Shown here: piece by piece, positions 8,249 through 17,089 of the stretch
Layout: each line of letters starts with the position of its first letter
Numbering within the stretch: the stretch's first letter is position 1
DNA from: Caulobacter sp.
GTDB taxonomy: Bacteria; Pseudomonadota; Alphaproteobacteria; Caulobacterales; Caulobacteraceae
DNA: 64,000 bases
Reading direction: 5' to 3'
Assembly (NCBI GenBank): GCA_030678995.1
Contig: JAUXTQ010000034.1
Location: 1-64,000 of the forward strand
Position numbers and translations under genes: made by a program
Notes under the pieces: generated by a model
What the model was told of the DNA's origin: nothing
Database searches by the model: none
The model's input: only the letters and a program-made list of their open reading frames with translations

Positions 8249-8891
8249 GGACGGTCGCAAGACCAGGGGCCTGATGCTGATGATCGTGGCGCCGTCGGGG
8301 GTGGGCAAGACCTCCCTGACCCGGCGGCTGGTCGCCGACCACTCGGACCTGCACCTGTCGATCTCGGCCACCACCCGGCCGCCCCGTCCCGGCGAGCACG
8401 AGGGCCGCGACTACCACTTCGTCGACCGGGGCGAATTCGACCGGATGATCGAGGAGGACGCCTTCCTCGAATGGGCCGACGTCTACGGCAACCGCTACGG
8501 CAGCCCCCGGGCGCCGATCATGGAGGCCCTTGCCCGCGGCGAAAGCGCCCTGTTCGATATCGACTATCACGGGGCGATGAAGATCCACGCCCAGGCGCCG
8601 GACGACTCGGTGCTGGTCTACATCCTGCCGCCGTCGCTGGCGGAGATGAGCCGCCGCCTGCTGGCCCGCTCCCAGGACAGCGAAGAGGTCATCCGCGAGC
8701 GGATTTCCCGCGCCAAGGACGAGCTGGTCCAGTGGGAGACCTTCGACTACGTGGTGCTCAACGAGGACTTCGACCGCGCCTACGCCGACCTGGCCCACAT
8801 CTATCACGCCGAGCGCCGCAAGGCCTCGCGCAACCTGTGGATCGCGCCGTTCATCGACGAGCTGCTGGCCGAGGAACTGCCGCAGCTTTGA
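8238..8891 (+). CDS. gmk: Guanylate kinase
   Basis: A 217-residue kinase that phosphorylates GMP to GDP with ATP. The P-loop is APSGVGKTSL, followed by the GMP-binding segments SATTRPPRPGE and GRDYHFV. The C-terminal region YVVLNEDFDRAYADL fits the family. The ATG at 8238 lies inside the yicC 3' end. It closes the rightward fab-mltG-yicC-gmk cluster. Downstream is an intergenic repeat and then convergent rsmA. Confidence 0.95.
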   Translation: MSSEDGRKTRGLMLMIVAPSGVGKTSLTRRLVADHSDLHLSISATTRPPRPGEHEGRDYHFVDRGEFDRMIEEDAFLEWADVYGNRYGSPRAPIMEALARGESALFDIDYHGAMKIHAQAPDDSVLVYILPPSLAEMSRRLLARSQDSEEVIRERISRAKDELVQWETFDYVVLNEDFDRAYADLAHIYHAERRKASRNLWIAPFIDELLAEELPQL

Positions 8892-8894
8892 GGG

Positions 8895-9016
8895 TGCGCG
8901 TCCTTCGAGACGCGGACCTGAGGGTCCGCTCCTCAGGATGACGTAAAGGGGTGGGTCTCACAACTGTTCGTCATGGTGAGGAGCGAGCCTCGAGCGAGCG
9001 TCTCGAACCACGCACG
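8895..9016. repeat. Intergenic inverted repeat (CTTCGAGACGC type)
   Basis: GTCCTTCGAGACGCGGACCTGAGG on the left is answered by GAGCGTCTCGAACCACGC on the right, with inner complementary parts CTCCTCAGGATGAC and GTCATGGTGAGGAG. It lies between convergent gmk and rsmA. A sister element of the same design lies at 46560-46659. Such elements are dispersed in alphaproteobacterial genomes; it may also end transcription from both sides. Confidence 0.7.
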
Positions 9017-9019
9017 GGG

Positions 9020-9829
9020 CTACAGCGCCCGCGCCAGCCTCAGGAAACCCTCCACGGGCACTGTCTCGGCCCTGACGCCGGGGTCGATGCCGGCCCGTTC
9101 GCACAACGCCTCGCCGCCCAGCAGCTTCAGGCTGGACCGCAGCATCTTGCGCCGCTGCCCGAAGGCGGCGGCCGACACCTTTTCCAGCGCGGCGATCTCG
9201 GCGTCCGGCGGGCGCACGGCCAGCGGGTCCAGTCGCACCACGGCCGATGCGACCTTCGGCGGCGGGGTGAAGGCGCGGGCGGGCAGGTCCATGACCACCT
9301 TCGCGCTGCATAGCGCCTGGCAGATCACGGCCAGCCGGCCGTAGGCGTCGCCGCCCACCGGCGCGGCGATACGGTCGGCGACTTCCTTCTGGAACATCAG
9401 GGTCATCGACAGGGGCCGCCACGGGCCGGTCAGCCATTTGATCAGCAGCGGGGTGCCGACGTTGTAGGGCAGGTTGGCCACCACATGGCCCGGGCCGCCG
9501 GCCAGCGCGGCCTCGTCGACCTTGAGGGCGTCGGCCTCCACCAGCGTCAGGCGACCGTCAGCGGCCGCCGCCAGCTCGGCGAGCAGGGGCAGGAAGCGGG
9601 CGTCCTTCTCCACCGCCACGACCCGCGCGCCGGCCTCCAGCAGGGCGCGGGTCAGGCCGCCGGGTCCCGGCCCCACCTCGATGACCGTCTGGCCCTCCAG
9701 CGGCCCGGCCAGGCGGGCGATCTTGCGGGTGATGTTGAGGTCCAGCAGGAAGTGCTGGCCGAAGCTCTTGTCGGCCAGCAGGCCGTGCTCGGCGAGGGCG
9801 TTCCGCAGGGGGGGGAAAGCGTTCAACAT
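9020..9829 (-). CDS. rsmA: 16S rRNA dimethyladenosine transferase
   Basis: A 269-residue methyltransferase (KsgA) that dimethylates two adjacent adenosines near the 3' end of 16S rRNA. Motif I is VIEVGPGPGGLTRAL and motif IV is NLPYNVG, the signature of N6-adenine rRNA methylation. FGQHFLLD near the N-terminus is also typical. The ATG at 9829 is preferred to a TTG two codons earlier. It is the last gene of the leftward lptF-lptG-lptD-surA-pdxA-rsmA operon; pdxA-rsmA adjacency is conserved in many proteobacteria. A 31-bp inverted repeat separates it from pdxA. Confidence 0.95.
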   Translation of the reverse strand: MLNAFPPLRNALAEHGLLADKSFGQHFLLDLNITRKIARLAGPLEGQTVIEVGPGPGGLTRALLEAGARVVAVEKDARFLPLLAELAAAADGRLTLVEADALKVDEAALAGGPGHVVANLPYNVGTPLLIKWLTGPWRPLSMTLMFQKEVADRIAAPVGGDAYGRLAVICQALCSAKVVMDLPARAFTPPPKVASAVVRLDPLAVRPPDAEIAALEKVSAAAFGQRRKMLRSSLKLLGGEALCERAGIDPGVRAETVPVEGFLRLARAL

Positions 9830-9870
9830 CGTCAATTTCGTTCCAGCACGGCCTCACACACCTCACTATC

Positions 9871-9994
9871 GTCATCGTCGGACTTGTTCCGACGACCCAT
9901 GAACCCGGTGGCTGAATTCATGGGAGTTGCGTCTCGCCGCGCCTACGGCCGAGACACATCACGCATGGGTCGTCGGAACAAGTCCGACGATGAC
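9871..9994. repeat. 31-bp inverted repeat between pdxA and rsmA
   Basis: Perfect 31-bp arms, 9871-9901 (beginning GTCATCGTCGGACTTG) and 9964-9994 (ending AAGTCCGACGATGAC), enclose 62 bases with a smaller palindrome around CCGCGCCTACGGC. The right arm ends five bases from the pdxA stop. It differs in sequence from the CCCCGCG family but has the same size and design. It lies inside the operon, so the mRNA must carry a large hairpin upstream of rsmA. Confidence 0.85.
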
Positions 9995-9998
9995 GTTG

Positions 9999-11003
9999 CT
10001 ATGGACAGCGCCGCGCCGCGATCTGGGCCGCCAGCCGGATGGCGGCGATCAGGCTGTCGGCCCGCGCCAGACCCCGACCGGCGATGTCGAAGCCCGTGCC
10101 GTGGTCCGGCGAGGTCCGCACGATGGGCAGGCCCAGGGTGACGTTCACCCCGCCCCAGAAGTCGAGCATCTTCACCGGGATCAGCGCCTGGTCGTGATAG
10201 AGGCACAGCACCCCGTCGTAGCCTGCCCGGGCCTCGGCATGGAACAGGCTGTCGGCGGGCAGGGGGCCCCGCACATCGACCCCCAGATCTGCCAGAGCCC
10301 GCACGGCCGGCTCGAGGATGTCGATCTCCTCCCGCCCGATGGCGCCCGACTCGCCGGCGTGCGGATTGAGCCCCGCCACCACCAGGCGCGGCCGCTCGAT
10401 GCCGAAATCCCCCTTCAGCGCCTGGGCGGTGACCAGGCCGGCGTTGACCACCCCCTCGACGGTCAGCAGGCCCGGCACGGCCGACAACGGCGCGTGGATG
10501 GTCACCAGGGCCGCGCGCAGGTTCCCCGCCACCAGCATCATTACCGGCCCGCGGGCGCCGTCTTGATCGCCCGCGGCGGTCAGCTCGGCGAGGAACTCTG
10601 TATGGCCGGGAAACCGGAAGCCGGCGGCGTAGAGCGGGGCCTTGGCGATCGGGGCGGTGACCAGGCCACTGACCGCGCCGGACAGGGCCAGGCCGGCTCC
10701 CGTCTCGATCCAGCGGATCACCGCGCCGCTGTTGGCGATGTTGGGCTGGCCGGCGACGACCTGCGCGGCCAACGGAATGTCGAGCACGGGAATGGCGTCG
10801 GCGAACAGCTGCGCCGCCTGGTCGGGATGGGTGACGGCGCGAATCGGGGCGGGGTTGCCCGGCGCGGAGGCCAGGGCCTGGGCGTCGCCGACGACCATGA
10901 AGGCCGGTCCCCGGTCACGCAGGGCGCGCCACGCCTTGACCGTGATCTCCGGACCGATCCCGGCGGGATCGCCCAGACTTAGGGCCAGAGGCGTCGTCGT
11001 CAC
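9999..11003 (-). CDS. pdxA: 4-hydroxythreonine-4-phosphate dehydrogenase
   Basis: A 334-residue NAD-dependent enzyme of pyridoxal 5'-phosphate synthesis. It shows the family start LALSLGDPAGIGPEI, the metal-site segment NPHAGESG and LYHDQALIPVK. The start is a GTG at 11003 that overlaps the surA stop by four bases. The surA-pdxA-rsmA order is the conserved proteobacterial arrangement. Confidence 0.95.
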   Translation of the reverse strand: MTTTPLALSLGDPAGIGPEITVKAWRALRDRGPAFMVVGDAQALASAPGNPAPIRAVTHPDQAAQLFADAIPVLDIPLAAQVVAGQPNIANSGAVIRWIETGAGLALSGAVSGLVTAPIAKAPLYAAGFRFPGHTEFLAELTAAGDQDGARGPVMMLVAGNLRAALVTIHAPLSAVPGLLTVEGVVNAGLVTAQALKGDFGIERPRLVVAGLNPHAGESGAIGREEIDILEPAVRALADLGVDVRGPLPADSLFHAEARAGYDGVLCLYHDQALIPVKMLDFWGGVNVTLGLPIVRTSPDHGTGFDIAGRGLARADSLIAAIRLAAQIAARRCP

Positions 11004-12397
11004 CGCGTCTCTATGGTCGCGGTGTTGCGCAGGTCGCGCAGGATCCGCTTGGAGATGTTCTCCAGCTGCAGGCTGGTCAGACGCGCCTCGACCTGTTCAG
11101 GGGTCGGTAGCTGGGCGCCGCTGGAGCGACGGCCGCAAACCATCACCAGATGCAGGCCCACCGGCGTGCGGATCGCCTGGGACAGCTGGCCGTCCGGCGT
11201 GGTGTTGACCGCTTGCTGGAAGGCTTCGGTCAGGCCGTTGATCTCGGCTTCGCCAAGGTCGCCGGCCATCACGCCTTCGACGCCCGCGGCTTTGGCCTCG
11301 AGGTCGGCGCATCCGGTCACCTGCGGCCGTAGGACCTCAAGGGTGGTCGCGGCGGCCTGGACCTGTTCGGGCGTGGCGTCCTCGGCCAGCGGCACGGCGG
11401 CCTGCTTGAGGCTGACCAGCGTCACGTTCGAACCGGCCCGCTTTTCGCGAAGATAGATGATCCAGACGCCGTCCTGCGTCGGAATCGGCGGGGACAGCTG
11501 GCCCGGCCGCATCTGGTCGAGCACCCCTTCGATTTCGGGGGCCATCTCGCCGGCGCCGATCCAGCCGGCGTCGCCGCCGTTGGCCGCGGTGGGCGAGGAG
11601 GAGAATTGCCGCGCCACGGCCGCGAAGGGCGCGCCCTGTTGCATCTGCTGGATCAACGATTGGGCGCCCTGGTAGGCGACCTGCATGCCGCCGACGCGGG
11701 CGGCCTCGATGTAGACTTCGCTGATCTGGTACTGCGGCTTGGTTGCCGCCGCCGCCAGTCGTTCGATCGTGGCCTTGATCTGGTCGCGGCCGATGCGCAG
11801 GCGGCCGCGGAAACGGCCATTGATGTAGCCCTGCCAGCTGATCTCGGCGCGAAGCTGGGCGCGCAGGGTCTCGGGACCGATGCCGGCGGCGCGCAGCTGG
11901 GCCATCAGCTGCTCGCTGGTCATGTTGTTGGCGTCGCGCGCCATATCCCCGATCGCGCTGTCGACTTCCGCGTCGTTGGCGATAATCTCGATCTTGTTCT
12001 CAATCTCGACCCGGCGGAGCTCCTGAATTTGCAGGCGCTCCTCGATCAGTCCGCGCAGGGCCTCGCGTTGCAGCTGCGGCAGGGTCTCTTCGGACGGCTG
12101 GATACCGGCGGTGACGGCCACCAGGCGCATGCGCTGGACGAGATCATAGGTCGAGACGATGTCGTCATTGACGATCGCCGCGACGCTTTCCGACACGGTC
12201 GGCGCAGCCGGCGCCGGCGCGGTGGGGGCGCTGGCGACCTGGACGTCCTGCGCCGAGGCCAGGGGGGCGAGAACAAGGCTCAGGACGGATACAGCCGTCA
12301 TGGCCAAGCCCGTCGTGATACGCGCCGACTTCATCAATCTGGTCGTTCCCTTGAGAGTGTCGCCCGACGGGGACGCTGAGGTCCGGTCGAAGATCAT
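11000..12397 (-). CDS. surA: Periplasmic peptidyl-prolyl isomerase/chaperone SurA
   Basis: A SurA-type chaperone that escorts outer-membrane proteins such as LptD. An N-terminal SurA region (VAAIVNDDIVSTYDLVQRM) is followed by two parvulin-like domains; the first contains FSSSPTAANGGDAGWIG. Two starts are possible: ATG at 12397, overlapping the lptD stop as ATGA, or ATG at 12334, which gives a clean signal peptide MKSARITTG...ASAQ. The second better fits an exported protein. The 465-residue version is listed because of the coupling. Its place directly after lptD suits its client. Confidence 0.92.
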   Translation of the reverse strand: MIFDRTSASPSGDTLKGTTRLMKSARITTGLAMTAVSVLSLVLAPLASAQDVQVASAPTAPAPAAPTVSESVAAIVNDDIVSTYDLVQRMRLVAVTAGIQPSEETLPQLQREALRGLIEERLQIQELRRVEIENKIEIIANDAEVDSAIGDMARDANNMTSEQLMAQLRAAGIGPETLRAQLRAEISWQGYINGRFRGRLRIGRDQIKATIERLAAAATKPQYQISEVYIEAARVGGMQVAYQGAQSLIQQMQQGAPFAAVARQFSSSPTAANGGDAGWIGAGEMAPEIEGVLDQMRPGQLSPPIPTQDGVWIIYLREKRAGSNVTLVSLKQAAVPLAEDATPEQVQAAATTLEVLRPQVTGCADLEAKAAGVEGVMAGDLGEAEINGLTEAFQQAVNTTPDGQLSQAIRTPVGLHLVMVCGRRSSGAQLPTPEQVEARLTSLQLENISKRILRDLRNTATIETR

Positions 12398-14646
12398 TGC
12401 CTGTAGCCTTTATCGCCCAATGTGGCGAGCGTTAGGCGCAGGATCACCGAGTCCGACGGACCCAGCGAGCGGTTGTAGGTTTCCTCGTGGACCCAGACGA
12501 CCGCCATATCGAGGCAGTCGTCGCGGTAGAAGGGTCCGAATTCCTGGCGCCGCCAGACGTCGGCCTCCACGTCGCGAACCCCGGCGAAGGTCACCCCCCA
12601 GTTGCCCGAGATCATCACCTCGCCGGCGAAGTCGATATCCTCGCGCTGGACGCCGGTGATGTCCTGGTTGTCCCGCAGATAGCGAACGAAGCCGCGCGCG
12701 CGATCGAAATCGACATCGACCCCCGCTTCCATCCGCCGCACGTCCAGATTGGACGCTTCGAAGCGGGCGCGGGTGAAGAAGGTCAAGCCGTCGATGGGTG
12801 TGCCCTCGGCCGCGACGACCCAGTCCGAGGCCTTGGGCTGCAGGCCGCTGCGGGCGGGGAACTGCGGGTCGTCCTCCATGCGGAAGGTGCGCCCGACCAG
12901 GAAACTGACTCCGCGGCCATCGTCATAGAGGATGGTGGCCCGGCCGCCGACGCTGATCCGCTGGCCGCCCTCGTAGCGGTCGAACCCGGGAAACTTGTCC
13001 GCCCGCAGCAGGTTGGTCTCGTCGAACTCCAGCACCGTGCTGTCCTCGTTCGGGATCAGCGTGTTGGTGTCCGGGTCCGGCGAGATGGCCACCTGCAGGA
13101 GGGGCTCCAGCACGATCGTGCGGTTCCCGTCGCGGCGGTACAGGGGGTAGCTGAAGTCGACCCCGACCACGCCCAGCGCCCGGGTCGCCGTGTCGTCCAT
13201 GCCGAGGTTCGGCGGGGGCAGGTCGGCCAGGCTGTAGACGTCGGCGCGGGCCTCGGCGAAGGGCGACAGGCGCAGGCCATTGGCGAAGGTGAAGCTGCGC
13301 CGCCAGTCGATGCTCGCCGAGACGCGGCGGCTGTCGGTCCCCGGCTGGGTGGCGACGAACTGCGACTGCTCGCGGGTCAGGCCCACGGCGCTGCCCTGGA
13401 AACGCAGACGGCCGCCGAACACCGGATCGGCCGGCTCCCAGTAGGCCTCGACCAGCGGCGCGATGGCCGGGAAGGTGCGGTCGTTATCGCCGGGCCGAAG
13501 GCCCTGGATGCTGACCGCCGAGAGACTCAGGTAGGACCGGGCATCCTGGCGCACGGCGAAAAGCTGGGTGGTCAGCCGCTTGTCGTCAGACGGGATCAGG
13601 CCGCGCTGGGCGTAGATGTCGCCCACATCGTACTTATCGAAGACCAGGTCGTCCGAAGCCCGCTCGACTCCGAAGCCCCAGCGCCAGTTCTCGTCGATCT
13701 CGAAGGCGCCGTCGGCGAGAATGTAGCTGCGCGAGGTCTGGTCGCCGATCCGGTCGCCGTCGCCGTCCAGGTCATATTCGTAGGTGTAGCCGAAGCGGGC
13801 GTTGACCTGGCCGGACTGGAAACGCCGCCGCCACTGGAAGTTCACGAACGGGTTCACGTTCGTGTTGATCTGCGGGCTGATCACCAGGTCTTCCGACGGC
13901 GAGATGATCCAGGCGTAGGGCTGCTCGTAGGACAGGCCGCGACGCTCTGAGCCGACGATCTTGGGCGGCAGCAGGCCGGACTTGCGCCCGGCGCTGGGGT
14001 CCGGGTGCCAGAACACCGGGGCGTAGAACACCGGCACGCCGAACAGCTCGATGACGGCGTTGCGGTAATAGATGATCTGCCGGTCGCGATCCTGGACCAC
14101 CTTGTCGGCGCGGATCGACCAGGTCGGCGGCTTGGTCGGATCCTCGGCGCAGATCTCGCAGGGCGTGTAGATCGCCTTGTCCAGCTCGTTGACCGTGTCG
14201 CTGCGGCGCACGGCGGTGGCGGCGGCGATCTTGACGTTGTTCTGCAGCCGCGCCGAGAAGCCCTGGGCGACGCCCGAGCGGAGTTCCTCGTCCAGGACCA
14301 TCGCGTCGGCGAACGAGACCGCGCCGGACGGGTCGATGACCACCACGTTCTCGCGGGCGGTGATCACGCCGGACTGGATGTCGTAGGTCACCTCGCCGGC
14401 GCGCAGGGTGCGACCGCGATAGCGGATCTCGACCTCGCCCCTGGCGGTGATCATCTGGGCGCCGTCGTCCTGGATCAGCAGATCCGATTCCAGATAGAAG
14501 CCGCGGTCGCCCAGGCCGTCGTCCTCGGCGGCGGCCACGGCGGCAGGGGCGTCCTGGGCCAGCGCGGGCCCGGCCGTGGCCAGGCCAAGCAGGGCGGCGC
14601 CGGCGAGCAGGCCTGTGCGGCCGGAAAGGCGTCGGGCGTGGCTCAT
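12394..14646 (-). CDS. lptD: LPS-assembly protein LptD
   Basis: A 750-residue outer-membrane beta-barrel that inserts lipopolysaccharide into the outer leaflet. The start MSHARRLSGRTG at 14646 overlaps the lptG stop and is followed by a signal peptide ending ALAQ. The N-terminal OstA/LptA-like region (RGEVEIRYRGRTLRAGEV) precedes the large barrel. Cysteines CEIC in the N-terminal half and DDCLDM close to the C-terminus could form the inter-domain disulfides known for LptD. It is placed with lptF and lptG, the inner-membrane LPS exporters, and surA, its chaperone. Confidence 0.95.
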   Translation of the reverse strand: MSHARRLSGRTGLLAGAALLGLATAGPALAQDAPAAVAAAEDDGLGDRGFYLESDLLIQDDGAQMITARGEVEIRYRGRTLRAGEVTYDIQSGVITARENVVVIDPSGAVSFADAMVLDEELRSGVAQGFSARLQNNVKIAAATAVRRSDTVNELDKAIYTPCEICAEDPTKPPTWSIRADKVVQDRDRQIIYYRNAVIELFGVPVFYAPVFWHPDPSAGRKSGLLPPKIVGSERRGLSYEQPYAWIISPSEDLVISPQINTNVNPFVNFQWRRRFQSGQVNARFGYTYEYDLDGDGDRIGDQTSRSYILADGAFEIDENWRWGFGVERASDDLVFDKYDVGDIYAQRGLIPSDDKRLTTQLFAVRQDARSYLSLSAVSIQGLRPGDNDRTFPAIAPLVEAYWEPADPVFGGRLRFQGSAVGLTREQSQFVATQPGTDSRRVSASIDWRRSFTFANGLRLSPFAEARADVYSLADLPPPNLGMDDTATRALGVVGVDFSYPLYRRDGNRTIVLEPLLQVAISPDPDTNTLIPNEDSTVLEFDETNLLRADKFPGFDRYEGGQRISVGGRATILYDDGRGVSFLVGRTFRMEDDPQFPARSGLQPKASDWVVAAEGTPIDGLTFFTRARFEASNLDVRRMEAGVDVDFDRARGFVRYLRDNQDITGVQREDIDFAGEVMISGNWGVTFAGVRDVEADVWRRQEFGPFYRDDCLDMAVVWVHEETYNRSLGPSDSVILRLTLATLGDKGYRQ

Positions 14647-15791
14647 CAGGCGGTCTTTCTCCCGGCGACGCGCCCCCGCACGATTCCACCGTCTTCCGTA
14701 TAGCAAAGCAGGGTCAGTCCCGATAACAGCGCCAGCAACGGCGGCGCCCAGGCGGCGGCGAAGGCCGGCAGGATCTCGGCCTTGCCCAGCGCGCCGCAGA
14801 ACTGGTTGAAGAAGAAGAAGATGAACCCCAGGGCCACGCCGGACGTGGCCAGCGCGGCCAGGCCGCCCAGCCGCATCAGCCGCAGCGAAAAGGCCGCCGC
14901 CAGCACCGACAGGGCCGCATAGAGCAGCGGCGTGGCCAGCAGCTGGTGCAGCCTCAGGCGATAGGGCAGGGCGGAGAAACCCGCCGCCTCGGTGCCGCGG
15001 ATGGTCGCCGGCAGCCGCCAGAAGGCGATGGCGTCGGGGGTGGTGAACCGCTCGATGGCCGCCTGCTCGTCGAGGGTCGAGGGAATCGACAGGGTCTCGG
15101 AGCGCACCGAACCCGCCCCCGGCGCAGCCTCTCGCACGCCGGTCAGCCGCCAGTAGCCCGGCATCAGACGCGCCTCCTCGGCTTCAAGCCGGCGCGAGAA
15201 CTCCAGTCCGCCCCGAGGGGTCACGCGGTAGACGAACATCGAGACGTTTTTCAGGCGCACCGTGCCGTTGATCTCGTCATGCGACCGGGCGCGGATGACC
15301 ACCTGGGAGGTGGCGTCGCCCTGGCGCAGCCATGTGTCCTTGGCCGCCGAGGTCTGGAACTCGGCGGTGATGGCCGTGCGCGAGCGTTCGAAGGAGGCCC
15401 CCAGCATGGCGGCCAGCGGGTTGAGCGCCGAGACCGTCACGGCGCCGACGACAAAGGCGGCCACCGCCGCCGGAAGGATGAAGCGCCAGGCCGACACCCC
15501 CGCTGCCCGCATGGCGATCAGCTCGCTGCGCCGGTTCAGGCCGACGAAGGCCGCCAGGGTCCCGAACAGGAAGGCGAATGGCAGCAGGGTCAGGATGGTC
15601 GAGGGCGCCTTGAGCAGGGTCAGCCACAGGAGGCGCGGGAAGCCCGCGTCGCCGCGACCGCCCACGGTCCGCGAGACCTCGACGAAGTCGATCAGCAGGA
15701 TCACCGCCCCGATCACCGCCAGCGCGCCGCCGACGCCGGCCATGGTGCGGGTCAGGACGTAGCGTTCGAGGCGGCCGATTCCCTGGCTCAT
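14646..15791 (-). CDS. lptG: LPS export permease LptG
   Basis: A 381-residue YjgP/YjgQ family membrane protein, half of the LptFG permease that extracts LPS from the inner membrane with the LptB ATPase. The start MSQGIGRLERYVL at 15791 overlaps the lptF stop as ATGA; an upstream ATG would add 15 unrelated residues. Transmembrane helices lie at both ends with a periplasmic beta-jellyroll region between. The RLERYVL N-terminus matches the RYL(F/L) signature of the family. Confidence 0.93.
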   Translation of the reverse strand: MSQGIGRLERYVLTRTMAGVGGALAVIGAVILLIDFVEVSRTVGGRGDAGFPRLLWLTLLKAPSTILTLLPFAFLFGTLAAFVGLNRRSELIAMRAAGVSAWRFILPAAVAAFVVGAVTVSALNPLAAMLGASFERSRTAITAEFQTSAAKDTWLRQGDATSQVVIRARSHDEINGTVRLKNVSMFVYRVTPRGGLEFSRRLEAEEARLMPGYWRLTGVREAAPGAGSVRSETLSIPSTLDEQAAIERFTTPDAIAFWRLPATIRGTEAAGFSALPYRLRLHQLLATPLLYAALSVLAAAFSLRLMRLGGLAALATSGVALGFIFFFFNQFCGALGKAEILPAFAAAWAPPLLALLSGLTLLCYTEDGGIVRGRVAGRKTA

Positions 15792-16936
15792 GCCGCCGCT
15801 CCGCGTCGGCGCAGGGCGCCGGCGAACGGCAGCCATTCCCGCCAGCCCGAGCGCTGCTCGACCCGCCGGAACAGCTGGCCGAAGGCCCAGGCGGTGGCCA
15901 GGACCGGGATCAGGTACTGCATCAGGTTCAGCCAGGGGCTCTCCTCGCTGGCCGACTGCACGGCGAAGCCGATGATCCGCACCAACGCCGCGGCGGCGCC
16001 CGCCACGGCGATGCGCCGGCCATACCCCAGCCGGCTGAAACTCGACCCGAGCACGGCGGCGAAGGCCATGGTCATGAAGGCGATGGAATAGAGCGGCGAG
16101 GCCAGCCGCGCATGGCCCTCGGCCAGCAGCTTGTCGCGGTTCTTGCGCTCGTACTTCTGGCTCAGGTCCGGGAACAGCAGCTCGTGCAGATAGCGGTCCG
16201 ACGCCTCGTAGGTCACCCCGTCGCGGGTGCGCAGGAAGGGCGTCAGGTCGAGGGCGTACTCCTCGAACGAGAGGTAATTGAGCACCCCGCTGCGGGAGAA
16301 TTCCTGGTTGGAGCCGTTGCGCATCACCAGCACCGGCTTGCCTTCGCGATAGGTGATTCGGCCTTCCTTGGCGGTGTAGGTGGTCGCGCCGCCCTTTTCG
16401 GTGCGGTGGTGGATGAACAGGTTGCTGATCAGCCCGTCACTGCCGACCGTCTGGCCATAGACGGTCAGGCGCGGGGCCGGTTCGGTGAACTCGCCTTCGC
16501 GCACCAGGGTGGCGGCCAGATCGGTCTTGGCGGCGTAGAAGATGTCGCGCATGGCCCGGTAGGCGGCCGGCTGGACCCAGAGGTTGATCAGCAGGCCAAC
16601 CAGGGTCGCCCCTACGGCCAGCCGCATGCCCGGCGCCATCACCCGCCAGCGGCTCATGCCGGCGGCGTAGCAGACCACCAGCTCATGCTCGGCGTGCAGG
16701 CGGTTGAGGGCCACCAGGGCGGCCACGAACACGGCGATCGGCAGAATCAGATTCAGCAGCTGGGGCATGGCCAGCACGATGACCTTCAGGAACACCCAGG
16801 CTGTCTGGCGCTGCTCGATAATGATGTCGAGCTGGCCCAGGCTCTGGCTGAGCAGGCCGACAGCGCCCAGCGCCGCCGCCGCGAGGAGCGTCGGCGTCAG
16901 CAGCTGGCGGAACAGGTAGCGCTCGATCAGACGCAT
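15788..16936 (-). CDS. lptF: LPS export permease LptF
   Basis: A 382-residue YjgP/YjgQ family protein that pairs with LptG. It starts MRLIERYLFRQLL, typical of LptF. Three helices at each end surround a periplasmic domain. The conserved HAEHELVVCYAAGMS cytoplasmic segment (E-x-x-x-x-x-A-G) is visible. It is the first gene of the leftward operon; the promoter should lie in the 153-base gap shared with divergent pepA. Confidence 0.93.
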   Translation of the reverse strand: MRLIERYLFRQLLTPTLLAAAALGAVGLLSQSLGQLDIIIEQRQTAWVFLKVIVLAMPQLLNLILPIAVFVAALVALNRLHAEHELVVCYAAGMSRWRVMAPGMRLAVGATLVGLLINLWVQPAAYRAMRDIFYAAKTDLAATLVREGEFTEPAPRLTVYGQTVGSDGLISNLFIHHRTEKGGATTYTAKEGRITYREGKPVLVMRNGSNQEFSRSGVLNYLSFEEYALDLTPFLRTRDGVTYEASDRYLHELLFPDLSQKYERKNRDKLLAEGHARLASPLYSIAFMTMAFAAVLGSSFSRLGYGRRIAVAGAAAALVRIIGFAVQSASEESPWLNLMQYLIPVLATAWAFGQLFRRVEQRSGWREWLPFAGALRRRGAAA

Positions 16937-17089
16937 TGCGGGGGAAGCTGAACCCGTTTGGAGTCGGGGAAAACCCCAATCAGGGGGCCGCCCGTTCTAT
17001 ACGCCCGCAGTCGGGCGACACAACCGCCCAAGCTTTCCTATCTCGGCCGGTTGGACTATGCCCGCCGGACGGAAATTCAGGAGTGATCC

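Noticed and set aside
6002..8374. 790-codon open frame on the minus strand across fabF, mltG and yicC
   Set aside because: Antisense shadow of strongly supported genes; His/Arg/Gly-rich composition is typical of such shadows.
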